From an uncultured Lachnospiraceae bacterium (GTDB taxonomy: Bacteria; Bacillota; Clostridia; Lachnospirales; Lachnospiraceae), in assembly GCA_947625775.1 (NCBI GenBank), contig CANQPM010000002.1, positions 124,001-188,000 of the forward strand: 64,000 bases of DNA, written 5' to 3'. The position numbers were made by a program, and so were the translations under genes. Below the pieces are notes generated by a model. It worked only from the letters and a program-made list of their open reading frames with translations. It made no database searches and was not told the DNA's origin. Positions 47,609 to 57,289 of the stretch are shown here, piece after piece. Positions within the stretch are counted from its first letter, which is position 1; each line of letters starts with the position of its first letter.

Positions 47609-48757
47609 ATGTCTTATATAGCAGAAACATTGAACAATCTGATACACCAGACGGCGTTTTTCAACATTAGTTTTGGCAATGTAATCATGATTGGCGTTGC
47701 TTGCGTATTTTTATACCTTGCTATTGCAAAGGGCTTTGAGCCGCTGCTTTTAACTCCGATAGCTTTCGGTATGCTGCTTGTCAATATTTATCCTGATATT
47801 ATCGCGCCTATCGGCGAGGACGGTACAGCGGGCGGATTGCTGTATTATTTCTATCTGCTTGACGAGTGGGCAATCCTTCCCTCGCTCATATTTATGGGCG
47901 TTGGGGCTATGACGGATTTCGGTCCTTTGATTGCCAATCCCAAGAGCTTCCTGCTCGGCGCGGCGGCGCAGTTTGGCATATTCGCCGCATACTTTGGGGC
48001 TATCGCTATGGGCTTCAATGATAAAGCGGCAGCGGCAGTATCAATAATCGGCGGCGCTGATGGTCCTACATCTATATTCCTTGCGGGAAAGCTTGGACAG
48101 ACAGGTCTGCTTGGACCTATCGCAGTAGCGGCATATTCATATATGGCGCTGGTACCGCTTATCCAGCCGCCTATAATGAAAGCTCTCACTACTGAAAAAG
48201 AGAGAAAAATCAAGATGGCGCAGCTTCGCCCTGTAACAAAGCTTGAAAAGATTTTATTCCCGATAGTTGTTACGATAGTCGTGTGCCTGATACTTCCCAC
48301 TACAGCCCCGCTTGTAGGCATGCTTATGCTTGGCAATCTCTTTAGGGAGTCAGGCGTGGTAAGGCAGCTCACGGATACGGCGTCAAACGCGCTTATGTAT
48401 ATCGTTGTTATCCTGCTTGGCACGTCAGTAGGCGCTACGACAAGCGCGGAAGCGTTTTTGAACTGGGATACGATTAAGATAGTTATTTTAGGACTTGCGG
48501 CATTTGCGTTTGGCACGGCGGCGGGCGTGCTGTTTGGCAAGCTTATGTGCATTGCCACGAAGGGCAAGGTAAATCCTTTGATTGGTTCGGCTGGAGTTTC
48601 GGCGGTTCCTATGGCGGCGCGAGTTTCACAGAAGGTCGGCGCGGAGGCAGACCCTACCAACTTCCTGCTCATGCACGCTATGGGACCTAATGTGGCGGGC
48701 GTTATCGGCACAGCGGTAGCCGCGGGTACGTTTATGGCAATCTTTGGGGTATTTTAA
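47609..48757 (+). CDS. sodium ion-translocating decarboxylase beta subunit
   Basis: [20 protein letters not shown]-type signature ([21 protein letters not shown]), [13 protein letters not shown], multiple TMs. Confidence 0.95.
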   Translation: MSYIAETLNNLIHQTAFFNISFGNVIMIGVACVFLYLAIAKGFEPLLLTPIAFGMLLVNIYPDIIAPIGEDGTAGGLLYYFYLLDEWAILPSLIFMGVGAMTDFGPLIANPKSFLLGAAAQFGIFAAYFGAIAMGFNDKAAAAVSIIGGADGPTSIFLAGKLGQTGLLGPIAVAAYSYMALVPLIQPPIMKALTTEKERKIKMAQLRPVTKLEKILFPIVVTIVVCLILPTTAPLVGMLMLGNLFRESGVVRQLTDTASNALMYIVVILLGTSVGATTSAEAFLNWDTIKIVILGLAAFAFGTAAGVLFGKLMCIATKGKVNPLIGSAGVSAVPMAARVSQKVGAEADPTNFLLMHAMGPNVAGVIGTAVAAGTFMAIFGVF

Positions 48758-48873
48758 GCATACCTAAAAAATAAATTGTGTTATTGATTAATCATTTTTC
48801 TTCAAAATATAAGGAGGAAAATTCCTCTGCTCGATAGAGGAGCTTGTATTAAAAAAAACAAGGAGGAATAAAA

Positions 48874-50310
48874 ATGTCAGAAACAGTTAAAAAACCTGTT
48901 GGGATTACCGAGACAGTGCTCCGCGATTCCCATCAGTCATTAATAGCGACAAGAATGCCGACGGAGCTTATGCTCCCCATTCTTGAAACAATGGATAAGG
49001 TCGGCTATCACTCACTGGAGTGCTGGGGCGGCGCTACATTTGATGCGTCACTTCGTTTCTTAAAGGAAGACCCATGGGAGAGACTTAGGAAAATCAGGGA
49101 TAAGGTTAAGAACACAAAGCTCCAGATGCTTTTCAGAGGCCAGAATATCCTTGGCTACCGTCATTATGCGGACGATGTTGTTACAGAGTTCGTTGAAAAG
49201 TCTATCGCAAACGGCATTGATATAATCCGTATTTTTGACTGCTTTAACGATTTGAGAAATTTGCAGTGTGCGGTAAACGCCGCAAACGCTATCAAAAAGA
49301 GAGAGGGCAGGGGACACGCGCAGGTTGCGCTTTCCTATACTCTGGGCGATGCCTATACGCTTGAATACTGGATGAAGATGGCTCATGACATTGAGGAGAT
49401 GGGCGCTGATTCTATCTGTATCAAGGATATGGCAGGTTTGCTCGTGCCTTACAAGGCTGAGGAGCTTATCAAGGCTATGAAGTCTTCGACAAAGCTTCCT
49501 ATCCAGCTCCACACGCACTATACTTCGGGTGTGGCTTCAATGACTTACCTGAAAGCGGTAGAGGCTGGCGTAGACGTCATTGACTGTGCGATTTCTCCGT
49601 TTGCGCTCGGCACATCTCAGCCTGCTACAGAGGTTATGGTGGAGACCTTCAAGGGCACTCCGTATGACACAGGCTTTGACCAGAATCTTCTCGCTCAGAT
49701 TGCGGAGCATTTCCGTCCCTACAGAGAGGAGTGTTTAAAGAACGGGCTGCTTAATCCCAAGGTGCTTGGCGTTGATATCAAGACATTGCTTTATCAGGTG
49801 CCAGGCGGTATGCTTTCAAATATGGTCAGCCAGCTTAAAGAGCAGAACGCCGAGGATAAATATTATGAAGTGCTTGAGGAAATCCCCAGAGTGCGTAAAG
49901 ACCTTGGTGAGCCTCCCCTTGTTACGCCGTCATCTCAGATCGTCGGCACGCAGGCGGTATTTAACGTGCTTATGGGCGAGCGCTACAAGATGGCTACAAA
50001 GGAGACAAAGGCGGTTCTTCGCGGCGAGTATGGCCAGACTGTCAAGCCCTTCAACAAAGAGGTGCAGGATAAGGTGCTTTCCGATGAGGAGAAGGCACAC
50101 ATCATCACCTGCCGTCCCGCAGATAATATTCCTAATGAGTTAGCTAAGATTGAGGAAGAAATGAAGGAGTGGAAACAGCAGGACGAGGACGTATTGTCAT
50201 ACGCATTGTTCCCGCAGGTTGCTACAGAATTCTTTAAGTATCGTCAGGCTCAGCAGGAAAAGGTTGATATGTCGCAGGCTGATACAAAAAATGGAGCTTA
50301 TCCCGTATAA
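48874..50310 (+). CDS. oadA: oxaloacetate decarboxylase alpha / 5S-type carboxyltransferase (no C-terminal biotin domain)
   Basis: ITETVLRDSHQSLIATRMPTELMLPI; ECWGGATFDASLRFL; IHTHYTSG-type motif (QLHTHYTSGVASMTYLKAVEAGVDVIDCAI). Confidence 0.93.
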   Translation: MSETVKKPVGITETVLRDSHQSLIATRMPTELMLPILETMDKVGYHSLECWGGATFDASLRFLKEDPWERLRKIRDKVKNTKLQMLFRGQNILGYRHYADDVVTEFVEKSIANGIDIIRIFDCFNDLRNLQCAVNAANAIKKREGRGHAQVALSYTLGDAYTLEYWMKMAHDIEEMGADSICIKDMAGLLVPYKAEELIKAMKSSTKLPIQLHTHYTSGVASMTYLKAVEAGVDVIDCAISPFALGTSQPATEVMVETFKGTPYDTGFDQNLLAQIAEHFRPYREECLKNGLLNPKVLGVDIKTLLYQVPGGMLSNMVSQLKEQNAEDKYYEVLEEIPRVRKDLGEPPLVTPSSQIVGTQAVFNVLMGERYKMATKETKAVLRGEYGQTVKPFNKEVQDKVLSDEEKAHIITCRPADNIPNELAKIEEEMKEWKQQDEDVLSYALFPQVATEFFKYRQAQQEKVDMSQADTKNGAYPV

Positions 50311-50323
50311 AACGGGTGAAGGT

Positions 50324-50361
50324 CAGTATCGGGTTAAGTTCCTTAACCCGATACTGTTTTT
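50324..50361 (+). terminator. terminator of the decarboxylase operon
   Basis: CAGTATCGGGTTAAG-TTC-CTTAACCCGATACTG-TTTTT, perfect 15-bp stem. Confidence 0.93.
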
Positions 50362-50409
50362 AGCCTGCAAAGGGCGAGGGTAGCCTATAGGGGAGTAGGA
50401 GGTTATACT

Positions 50410-50955
50410 ATGGCAAGGAAAGAACAAATAACAAAGGAAAAAATTTTGGAAACTGCCTTTGACTTGGCCAGAGAGGAAGGGATAGACAGCGTGACGGCGA
50501 GAAAGCTTGCCACGCGCATAGGCTGTTCGACGCAGCCGATTTTCAGGGTTTATTCAAATATGAATGAGCTTTATACAGACATATACCAGAAAGCGACAGA
50601 TACATTCAATGATTACTATGAAAGCTTCAAGTCTGAGATTGATACGCCGTTTATACATCTTGGGCTTGCTTATATAAATTACGCGAAGGAGCAGAGCGAG
50701 CTTTTTAAGCTGCTTTTCCAGTCGGATAAAAGAGGAAACAAGAGCCTGTACGAGCTTTTAAACGGAAAGAGCGGGGCTGTCACAAAGGAGATAAACAGGG
50801 CGGCGGAAAACGGGTGCAAAAACCCGAGCGGGCTGTTTATGAAGATGTGGATATTTATTTACGGGTGCGCATGCATGGCGCTCACGGGGGATTATGACCT
50901 TACGCAGGAGGAAACCGTAGAATTTTTGCAGGATATATATAAGGGCTGCGCGTAA
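50410..50955 (+). CDS. TetR/AcrR family regulator
   Basis: ILETAFDLAREEGIDSVTARKLATRIGCSTQPIFRVYSNMNEL. Confidence 0.88.
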   Translation: MARKEQITKEKILETAFDLAREEGIDSVTARKLATRIGCSTQPIFRVYSNMNELYTDIYQKATDTFNDYYESFKSEIDTPFIHLGLAYINYAKEQSELFKLLFQSDKRGNKSLYELLNGKSGAVTKEINRAAENGCKNPSGLFMKMWIFIYGCACMALTGDYDLTQEETVEFLQDIYKGCA

Positions 50956-51025
50956 AGGGCGGCAGAAAATGCAAATATACAGATACGGGACAGGTTTAAC
51001 AAATGTGAAAAGTTGAGGTCTGCAC

Positions 51026-51985
51026 ATGGAAGAAAGATATGACATCAAAGAAGGATATGACATCATATCACGGATAAACGAAAAATACAATAAAATGAGC
51101 AAAGGCCACAAAAAGATTGCAACCTTTATTATAGACCACTATGAGCAGGCAGCGTTTATGACGGCGGCAAAGCTTGGAAAGACAGTCGGCATAAGCGAGT
51201 CTACTGTGGTGCGCTTTGCTTATGCCCTTGGCTATGAGGGCTATCCAGAGTTTCAGGACGACTTGGCTGAGTGGGTGAAAAACAAGCTCAACTCAATCCA
51301 GAAAATCGGGGCGAAATACGGCAAAAGCACGCAGTCTGAAATTTTGACATCAGTTTTAAACGCAGATATAGAAAAGATAGACGATACAATAGAGCATGTA
51401 GATCCGCAGGCATTTGAAACGGCGGTGGACATTATATTAAACGCAAAGCGCGTGTACATCATAGGCATCAGGAGCTGCAAGCCTCTTGCGGAATTTATGC
51501 ATTTTTACCTCAATATGATACGCGGAGATGTGTACCTGCTTTCATCAACAAGCACTTCGGAAATTTTTGAGCAGATGCTGAGGATCGACTCAAAGGACGC
51601 GATTATCGGGATAAGCTTTCCGCGGTACTCAATGAGGACATTAAAGGCGATGGAGCTTGCAAACGATAAAAACGCAAAAGTAATAACAATCACGGACACG
51701 ATACATTCGCCTATGTGCCTGTATTCCTCGTGCAACCTTATGGCGAGGAGCGATATGGTTTCGATAGTGGATTCGCTTGTAGCGCCGCTAAGCCTTATAA
51801 ACGCGCTTGTAGTTGCGCTTTGCCTTAAACGCCCTGATGACGTGAAAAGAAATCTTGAATCGCTTGAATACGCATGGGACAATTATCAGGTATATTTAAA
51901 AGACGAGATTAATTTTATAGATGATGATATGCTGATGCTGCCGCTTCAGGGGCAGATGGAGCAGAAAAGAAGGAAAAAGAATTGA
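51026..51985 (+). CDS. MurR/RpiR family regulator (HTH + SIS)
   Basis: KKIATFIIDHYEQAAFMTAAKLGKTVGISESTVVRFAYALGYEGYPEFQ; SIS domain. Confidence 0.93.
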   Translation: MEERYDIKEGYDIISRINEKYNKMSKGHKKIATFIIDHYEQAAFMTAAKLGKTVGISESTVVRFAYALGYEGYPEFQDDLAEWVKNKLNSIQKIGAKYGKSTQSEILTSVLNADIEKIDDTIEHVDPQAFETAVDIILNAKRVYIIGIRSCKPLAEFMHFYLNMIRGDVYLLSSTSTSEIFEQMLRIDSKDAIIGISFPRYSMRTLKAMELANDKNAKVITITDTIHSPMCLYSSCNLMARSDMVSIVDSLVAPLSLINALVVALCLKRPDDVKRNLESLEYAWDNYQVYLKDEINFIDDDMLMLPLQGQMEQKRRKKN

Positions 51986-53313
51986 GCAGTGGCAATATCG
52001 CGGTAATAGGCGGCGGCGCGGCGGGAATGATGGCGGCAATAGCGGCTGCAAAAAGAAGCAAAGGCAGTGGCAGGGTTATAATTATAGAAAAAAATGAGAA
52101 GCTTGGCAAAAAGCTTTTTATCACGGGAAAGGGCAGGTGCAATGTGACAAACGCCTGCGAGACAGGTGAGCTTTTCGGCAGCATAACGGAACATTCAAAA
52201 TTTTTATACAGCGCAGTTTATGGCTTTGACAACAGCGCTGTTATGAATTTTTTTGAGGAGGCAGGCTGTAAGCTTAAAATAGAGCGCGGGCAGCGTGTAT
52301 TCCCAGTATCGGACCACAGTTCGGATGTTATAAAGGCGTTGGAGCATGAGCTTAGGAGATTCGGAGTGGAAATCCTGCTTAACAGTGAGGTTAAACGGGT
52401 GCAGCTTGCGGATTTGGCTGAAAATCCAGAAGATGATAAAACTTCAAAAGCAAAATTAAAATCAAAGCAGAATAAAAAGGCAGTCGGGGTTGAATACTTT
52501 GACAGGCAGTCAAAGAAAACACATGTGATAAACGCCGAGAGCGTCATAGTGGCGACAGGCGGCATCTCGTATGAGCGTACAGGCTCTACAGGCGACGGCT
52601 ACCGTTTCGCGCAGGCGTGCGGCCACAAGGTCACGGAGCTTTCACCCGCGCTTGTGCCGTTTTCGGTCAGTGAGGAATGGTGCCATGAACTTCAGGGACT
52701 TTCGCTGAAAAATGTACAGGCAGTCGTAGAAGACGGCGGAAAGCAGATTTTTTCAGATTTTGGCGAGATGCTTTTTACTCATTACGGCGTCAGCGGACCG
52801 CTGATATTGAGCGCAAGCAGCTATTTTGTGCATAAGGGCTGTAAAAAGGCAAAGCTTTACATAGATTTAAAACCGGCGCTTACTGACGAGCAGCTGGACA
52901 GGCGCATACTGAGGGAATTTGACAGCAGCAAAAACAAGCAGTTTAAAAATGCGATTACAAGCCTTTTTCCTGCAAAGCTTATACCCGTTATGCCAAGGCT
53001 TGCGGGGATTAATCCTGATAAAAAGGTAAACGAGGTCACGAAGGAGGAGCGCGAGCGCTTTGTTAAGGCGATAAAGCATATGGAGCTTACGGTAACGGGA
53101 GTGCGTGGGTATGATGAGGCGATTATTACCAAAGGCGGAGTGGAGCTCAAGGAGATAAATCCCTCCACTATGGAATCAAAGCTTGTAAAGGGGCTTTATT
53201 TTGCGGGCGAGGTGCTTGACTTAGACGCGCTTACGGGCGGGTTTAACCTGCAGATTGCATGGTCTACGGGGCATCTTGCGGGCGAGTCGGCGGCGGAGTC
53301 TGCCAGAGCTTGA
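51982..53313 (+). CDS. HI0933/BaiN-family NAD(P)/FAD-dependent oxidoreductase
   Basis: IAVIGGGAAGMMAAIAAAK, KLFITGKGRCNVTNAC, GLYFAGEVLDLDALTGGFNLQIAWSTGHLAG. Confidence 0.93.
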   Translation: MSSGNIAVIGGGAAGMMAAIAAAKRSKGSGRVIIIEKNEKLGKKLFITGKGRCNVTNACETGELFGSITEHSKFLYSAVYGFDNSAVMNFFEEAGCKLKIERGQRVFPVSDHSSDVIKALEHELRRFGVEILLNSEVKRVQLADLAENPEDDKTSKAKLKSKQNKKAVGVEYFDRQSKKTHVINAESVIVATGGISYERTGSTGDGYRFAQACGHKVTELSPALVPFSVSEEWCHELQGLSLKNVQAVVEDGGKQIFSDFGEMLFTHYGVSGPLILSASSYFVHKGCKKAKLYIDLKPALTDEQLDRRILREFDSSKNKQFKNAITSLFPAKLIPVMPRLAGINPDKKVNEVTKEERERFVKAIKHMELTVTGVRGYDEAIITKGGVELKEINPSTMESKLVKGLYFAGEVLDLDALTGGFNLQIAWSTGHLAGESAAESARA

Positions 53314-53344
53314 GAAATAAATTATAAGGAAGGAAATTAGAAAA

Positions 53345-54001
53345 ATGAGCTACAGTATAGCGATTGACGGTCCTGCGGGAGCGGGAAAAAGCACAATAGC
53401 AAAGCTTATCGCAAAAAAGAAGGGATTTATATATGTTGATACAGGCGCGATGTACAGGGCGATTGCACTGTTTTTGATTGAAAAGGGAATAAGCGCGGAC
53501 GAGCAGGACAAAATCAGCAGCGCGGTAAAGGAAGCTGATGTGACAATCAGCTACGAAAACGGCGAGCAGATAGTATGGCTCAACGGTCGCAACGTAAACG
53601 GTCTGATACGCACGGAGGAGGTAAGCAAAATGACCTCTCAAAGCAGCGTAAACAAAGACGTGCGCGAAAAGCTTGTCGAGCTGCAGCGTGCGCTTGCCAA
53701 AAAGGAAAACGTAGTGATGGACGGAAGGGATATCGGCACCTGTGTCCTGCCCGACGCCGACGTAAAGGTTTATCTCACGGCAAGCAGCCATGTGAGGGCA
53801 GTAAGGCGCAGCGAGGAGTTAAAGGCAAAGGGCGAGCCCTGTGAGCTTGATGTCATTGAGAAGGACATTATAGACAGGGATTACCGCGACATGCACAGGG
53901 ATATTTCGCCGCTGCGTCAGGCGGACGACGCTGTACTTTTGGATTCATCGGATATGACGATAGATGAAGTAGCTGACGCCATCATAAATATGTGCAGATA
54001 A
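53345..54001 (+). CDS. cmk: cytidylate kinase
   Basis: IAIDGPAGAGKSTIAKLIAKKKGFIYVDTGAMYRAIAL; DGRDIGTCVLPDADVKVYLTAS. Confidence 0.97.
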   Translation: MSYSIAIDGPAGAGKSTIAKLIAKKKGFIYVDTGAMYRAIALFLIEKGISADEQDKISSAVKEADVTISYENGEQIVWLNGRNVNGLIRTEEVSKMTSQSSVNKDVREKLVELQRALAKKENVVMDGRDIGTCVLPDADVKVYLTASSHVRAVRRSEELKAKGEPCELDVIEKDIIDRDYRDMHRDISPLRQADDAVLLDSSDMTIDEVADAIINMCR

Positions 54002-54017
54002 CAGGAGGGCGTGCCAA

Positions 54018-54869
54018 TTGGAAGTGGTTTTGGCTAAAGCGTCAGGCTTTTGCTTTGGCGTAAAGCGTGCGGTGGACACCGTATATGAGCAGGCGGCGTC
54101 AGGCGGCGACATATATACATATGGCGATATAGTGCATAATGAGGAAGTAGTAAAGGACTTGCGCAAAAAGGGCGTAAAGGTTCTGGAGAGCCGCGAGGAG
54201 CTTTTGGAGCTAAAAAGCGGCAGGGTGATTATACGCGCGCACGGAGTGTCAAGGGAAATATGCGGCCTGATAGAAGAAAAAGGGCTTGAATGCATCGACG
54301 CGACCTGTCCGTTTGTAAAGCGCATACACAATATAGTCGAAAAGGAATCATCAAACGGGCGCAGCATAATCATTATCGGAAACGACGGACACCCCGAGGT
54401 TGAGGGCATCAAGGGCTGGACACAAACAGTTGCTTATGTGATAGAATCGCGTGAGCAGGCGCAGGATTTCAAGGCAAAAGAGGGTGAAAAGCTGTGTATT
54501 GTGTCCCAAACGACATTTAACTACAAGAAATTTCAAGAATTAGTTGAAATTTTTCAAAAAAAAGGTTATGATATAATTGTTGCGAATACTATATGCAACG
54601 CAACGCAAGAACGTCAGACGGAGGCGAGCAGGCTTGCAGCCAAGGCTGATGTTATGATTGTTATAGGCGGCGCTCACAGCTCCAATACACGTAAGCTGTA
54701 CGAGCTTTGCAAAAACGGGTGTGAGCATACCTACTATATACAAACACTGGAGGACCTGCGAACAATAGAATTACCTAATTCTGTAAAAATGGTAGGCATC
54801 ACAGCGGGGGCTTCTACCCCAAACAAAATAATTGAGGAGGTTCAAAATTATGTCAGAGTTAACTTTTGA
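54018..54869 (+). CDS. ispH: 4-hydroxy-3-methylbut-2-enyl diphosphate reductase
   Basis: TTG start; ASGFCFGVKRAVD, IRAHGVS, DATCPFVKRIH, TAGASTPNKIIEEV. Confidence 0.96.
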   Translation: MEVVLAKASGFCFGVKRAVDTVYEQAASGGDIYTYGDIVHNEEVVKDLRKKGVKVLESREELLELKSGRVIIRAHGVSREICGLIEEKGLECIDATCPFVKRIHNIVEKESSNGRSIIIIGNDGHPEVEGIKGWTQTVAYVIESREQAQDFKAKEGEKLCIVSQTTFNYKKFQELVEIFQKKGYDIIVANTICNATQERQTEASRLAAKADVMIVIGGAHSSNTRKLYELCKNGCEHTYYIQTLEDLRTIELPNSVKMVGITAGASTPNKIIEEVQNYVRVNF

Positions 54870-56010
54870 ACAAATGTTAGAAGAATCATTAAAAACTATT
54901 CATACAGGAGAGGTAATTGAAGGTACAGTCATCGATGTTAAGCCCGAAGAAATCGTACTTAATATCGGTTACAAGTCAGACGGTATCCTTACGCGCAGCG
55001 AATACACCAATGAGCCGAATGTAGACCTTACAACTATCGTAAAGCCTGATGACAAGATGGAGGTTAAGGTTCTTAAAGTAAACGACGGTGAGGGACAGGT
55101 GCTTCTCACCTACAAGCGTCTTGCGGCTGACAGAGGCAACAAGAGGATTGAGGAAGCGTACAACAACAAGGAGGTACTCAAGGCAAAGGTATCCCAGGTG
55201 CTTGACGGCGGTTTAAGCGTAGTAGTTGACGAGGTAAGGATTTTCATTCCCGCAAGCCTTGTTTCAGATGTGTACGAGAGAGATTTGAATAAATATGCGG
55301 GACAGGAGATTGAGTTCGTAATCAGCGAGTATAATCCCAAGAGGAGAAGATATATCGGCGACCGCAAGCAGCTTATCGTTGCTAAGAAGGCGGAGCTTCA
55401 GAAGGAGCTGTTTGAGAGAATCAGCGTAGGCGACATTGTTGAAGGCACTGTAAAGAACGTGACTGACTTTGGCGCGTTTATCGACCTTGGCGGCGTAGAC
55501 GGTCTGCTCCATATCTCAGAGATGTCCTGGGGACGTGTTGAAAATCCCAAGAAGGTATTCAAGGTTGGCGAGAATTTAAAGGTATTGATTAAGGATATCG
55601 ACGGCACTAAGGTTGCGCTTTCGCTTAAATTTGACGATTCAAATCCTTGGAAGAATGCGGCATCTAAGTATGCGTCAGGCAATGTGGTGACAGGCAAGGT
55701 TGCCAGAATGACTGATTTTGGCGCGTTTATCGAGCTTGAGCCTGGTATTGATGCGCTGCTTCACGTATCGCAGATTGCAAAGGAGCATATCGAGAAGCCT
55801 TCCGATGTACTGGCAGTAGGGCAGGAGGTTACGGCAAAGGTCGTTGACTTTAATGAGGAGAGCAAGAAGATAAGCCTCAGCATTAAGGCGCTGCTTGCAC
55901 CCGAGGCAAAAGAAGCTCCCAAGAATGACAAGGAAGATGACGCGGAGGCTGTATCTGTAGATATCGACGCAGTCATCGCAAAGCAGGAAGCAGAGGAAAA
56001 CAACGAATAA
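54850..56010 (+). CDS. rpsA: 30S ribosomal protein S1-like (S1 RNA-binding domain protein)
   Basis: Four S1 repeats (e.g. GTVKNVTDFGAFIDLGGVDGLLHISEMSWGR); start ATG 54850 overlaps the ispH 3' end. Confidence 0.94.
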   Translation: MSELTFEQMLEESLKTIHTGEVIEGTVIDVKPEEIVLNIGYKSDGILTRSEYTNEPNVDLTTIVKPDDKMEVKVLKVNDGEGQVLLTYKRLAADRGNKRIEEAYNNKEVLKAKVSQVLDGGLSVVVDEVRIFIPASLVSDVYERDLNKYAGQEIEFVISEYNPKRRRYIGDRKQLIVAKKAELQKELFERISVGDIVEGTVKNVTDFGAFIDLGGVDGLLHISEMSWGRVENPKKVFKVGENLKVLIKDIDGTKVALSLKFDDSNPWKNAASKYASGNVVTGKVARMTDFGAFIELEPGIDALLHVSQIAKEHIEKPSDVLAVGQEVTAKVVDFNEESKKISLSIKALLAPEAKEAPKNDKEDDAEAVSVDIDAVIAKQEAEENNE

Positions 56011-56033
56011 TTAAGAGTTACTTGAAATACAAT

Positions 56034-56066
56034 GCACTAGAAACAAAAAGTTTCTAGTGCAATTTG
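56034..56066 (+). terminator. hairpin downstream of rpsA
   Basis: GCACTAGAAAC-AAAAA-GTTTCTAGTGC-AATTT. Confidence 0.6.
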
Positions 56067-56173
56067 TGTATATTTATATATGGCATACGGCAAATGCGCA
56101 ATGGCATAGGCAGCTGCGAGAGGAAGTTTTATACGCCTAATATGATAATAAAGCGAAAGGGGAATACTTTCAT

Positions 56174-56953
56174 ATGGCATATGATTATGAATATTTCAAA
56201 AAAGAGGTTTTTGCATTAACAAAGATTGACCTGAACGCATACAAGGAAAAGCAGATGAAACGCCGCATTGACACGCTTATAGCAAAGCATAAGGTAGTAG
56301 GCTATGACAAGTTTGTAGCTAAATTGCGTGACGACAAGACGGTATTTGACGACTTTGTAAATTATCTTACTATCAACGTATCAGAATTTTACAGAAACCC
56401 CGAGCAGTGGCGGCTTATGGACAAGGAGATTATCCCCGAGCTTATCAGCAAGTTCGGCAAAAACCTCAAGATATGGAGCGCGGCGTGTTCTACAGGCGAC
56501 GAGCCGTATTCGCTTGTTATGGCGTTTTCCAAATTTATACCGTTAAATCAGATAAACATTATCGCTACGGATATTGACAAACAGGTTATAGAGAAGGCAA
56601 AGCTCGGGCTTTACAATGAAAAGAGCATTGCGGCGGTGCCTGATGAATTTAAGAAGAAATACTTTACAAAGGTAGGCCCGTCTTACCAGATTTCAAATGA
56701 GATTAAGGCGAGAGTGCAGTTTAAGCAGCACAATCTTTTGAAGGATACATACCCTGACAAGTGCGATTTGATAGTGTGCAGGAATGTGCTTATATACTTT
56801 ACTGAGGAGGCAAAGGACGAGGTATTCCGCAAGTTTAACGCGTCGTTAAAGCCAGAGGGTATTCTGTTTATCGGCAGCACGGAGCAGATTATGAATTATA
56901 AAGAGATTAACTATGAGAGGAAAAATTCTTTCTTCTATGTTAAGTGCAAATAG
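56174..56953 (+). CDS. cheR: chemotaxis protein methyltransferase CheR
   Basis: KIWSAACSTGDEPYSLVMAF; CDLIVCRNVLIYFTEEAKDEVFRKFNASLKPEGILFIGSTEQI. Confidence 0.95.
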   Translation: MAYDYEYFKKEVFALTKIDLNAYKEKQMKRRIDTLIAKHKVVGYDKFVAKLRDDKTVFDDFVNYLTINVSEFYRNPEQWRLMDKEIIPELISKFGKNLKIWSAACSTGDEPYSLVMAFSKFIPLNQINIIATDIDKQVIEKAKLGLYNEKSIAAVPDEFKKKYFTKVGPSYQISNEIKARVQFKQHNLLKDTYPDKCDLIVCRNVLIYFTEEAKDEVFRKFNASLKPEGILFIGSTEQIMNYKEINYERKNSFFYVKCK

Positions 56954-57039
56954 AATGACGCGGCGCTTGGCAGTTAATGAATGAAAACAAGAAAACAATA
57001 TAAAATACGTTTTGCGGTTTTTTTGTTGTAATGAATAAT

Positions 57040-57084
57040 AAAATCGGCATAACCAATGTATTTGTTGGGTATGTCGATTTTTTT
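57040..57084 (+). terminator. terminator downstream of cheR
   Basis: AAATCGGCATAACC ... GGGTATGTCGATTTTTTT. Confidence 0.7.
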
Positions 57085-57097
57085 GGCTTATAGATAC

Positions 57098-57195
57098 GGG
57101 GCTGTCGCACCGAGAAACATAAGTGAAAAATACAGTATCGTTTGATTAAATATTATGCTATATCTTGTATGCCTAATCCTTATTGCGATAGCCCC
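57098..57195. repeat. inverted repeat GGGGCTGTCGCA...TGCGATAGCCCC
   Basis: 12-nt terminal inverted arms (one G.T) bounding ~98 bp AT-rich sequence with ATATCTTGTAT. Confidence 0.6.
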
Positions 57196-57289
57196 ATTGC
57201 GCCCTATTGCGCTGAATACGAGTCGTTGGACGCGTATTTTCTATTGCAATCGTATGAATCTGCAGAAAGCTGTGGAGTGCGCCGCTTGA

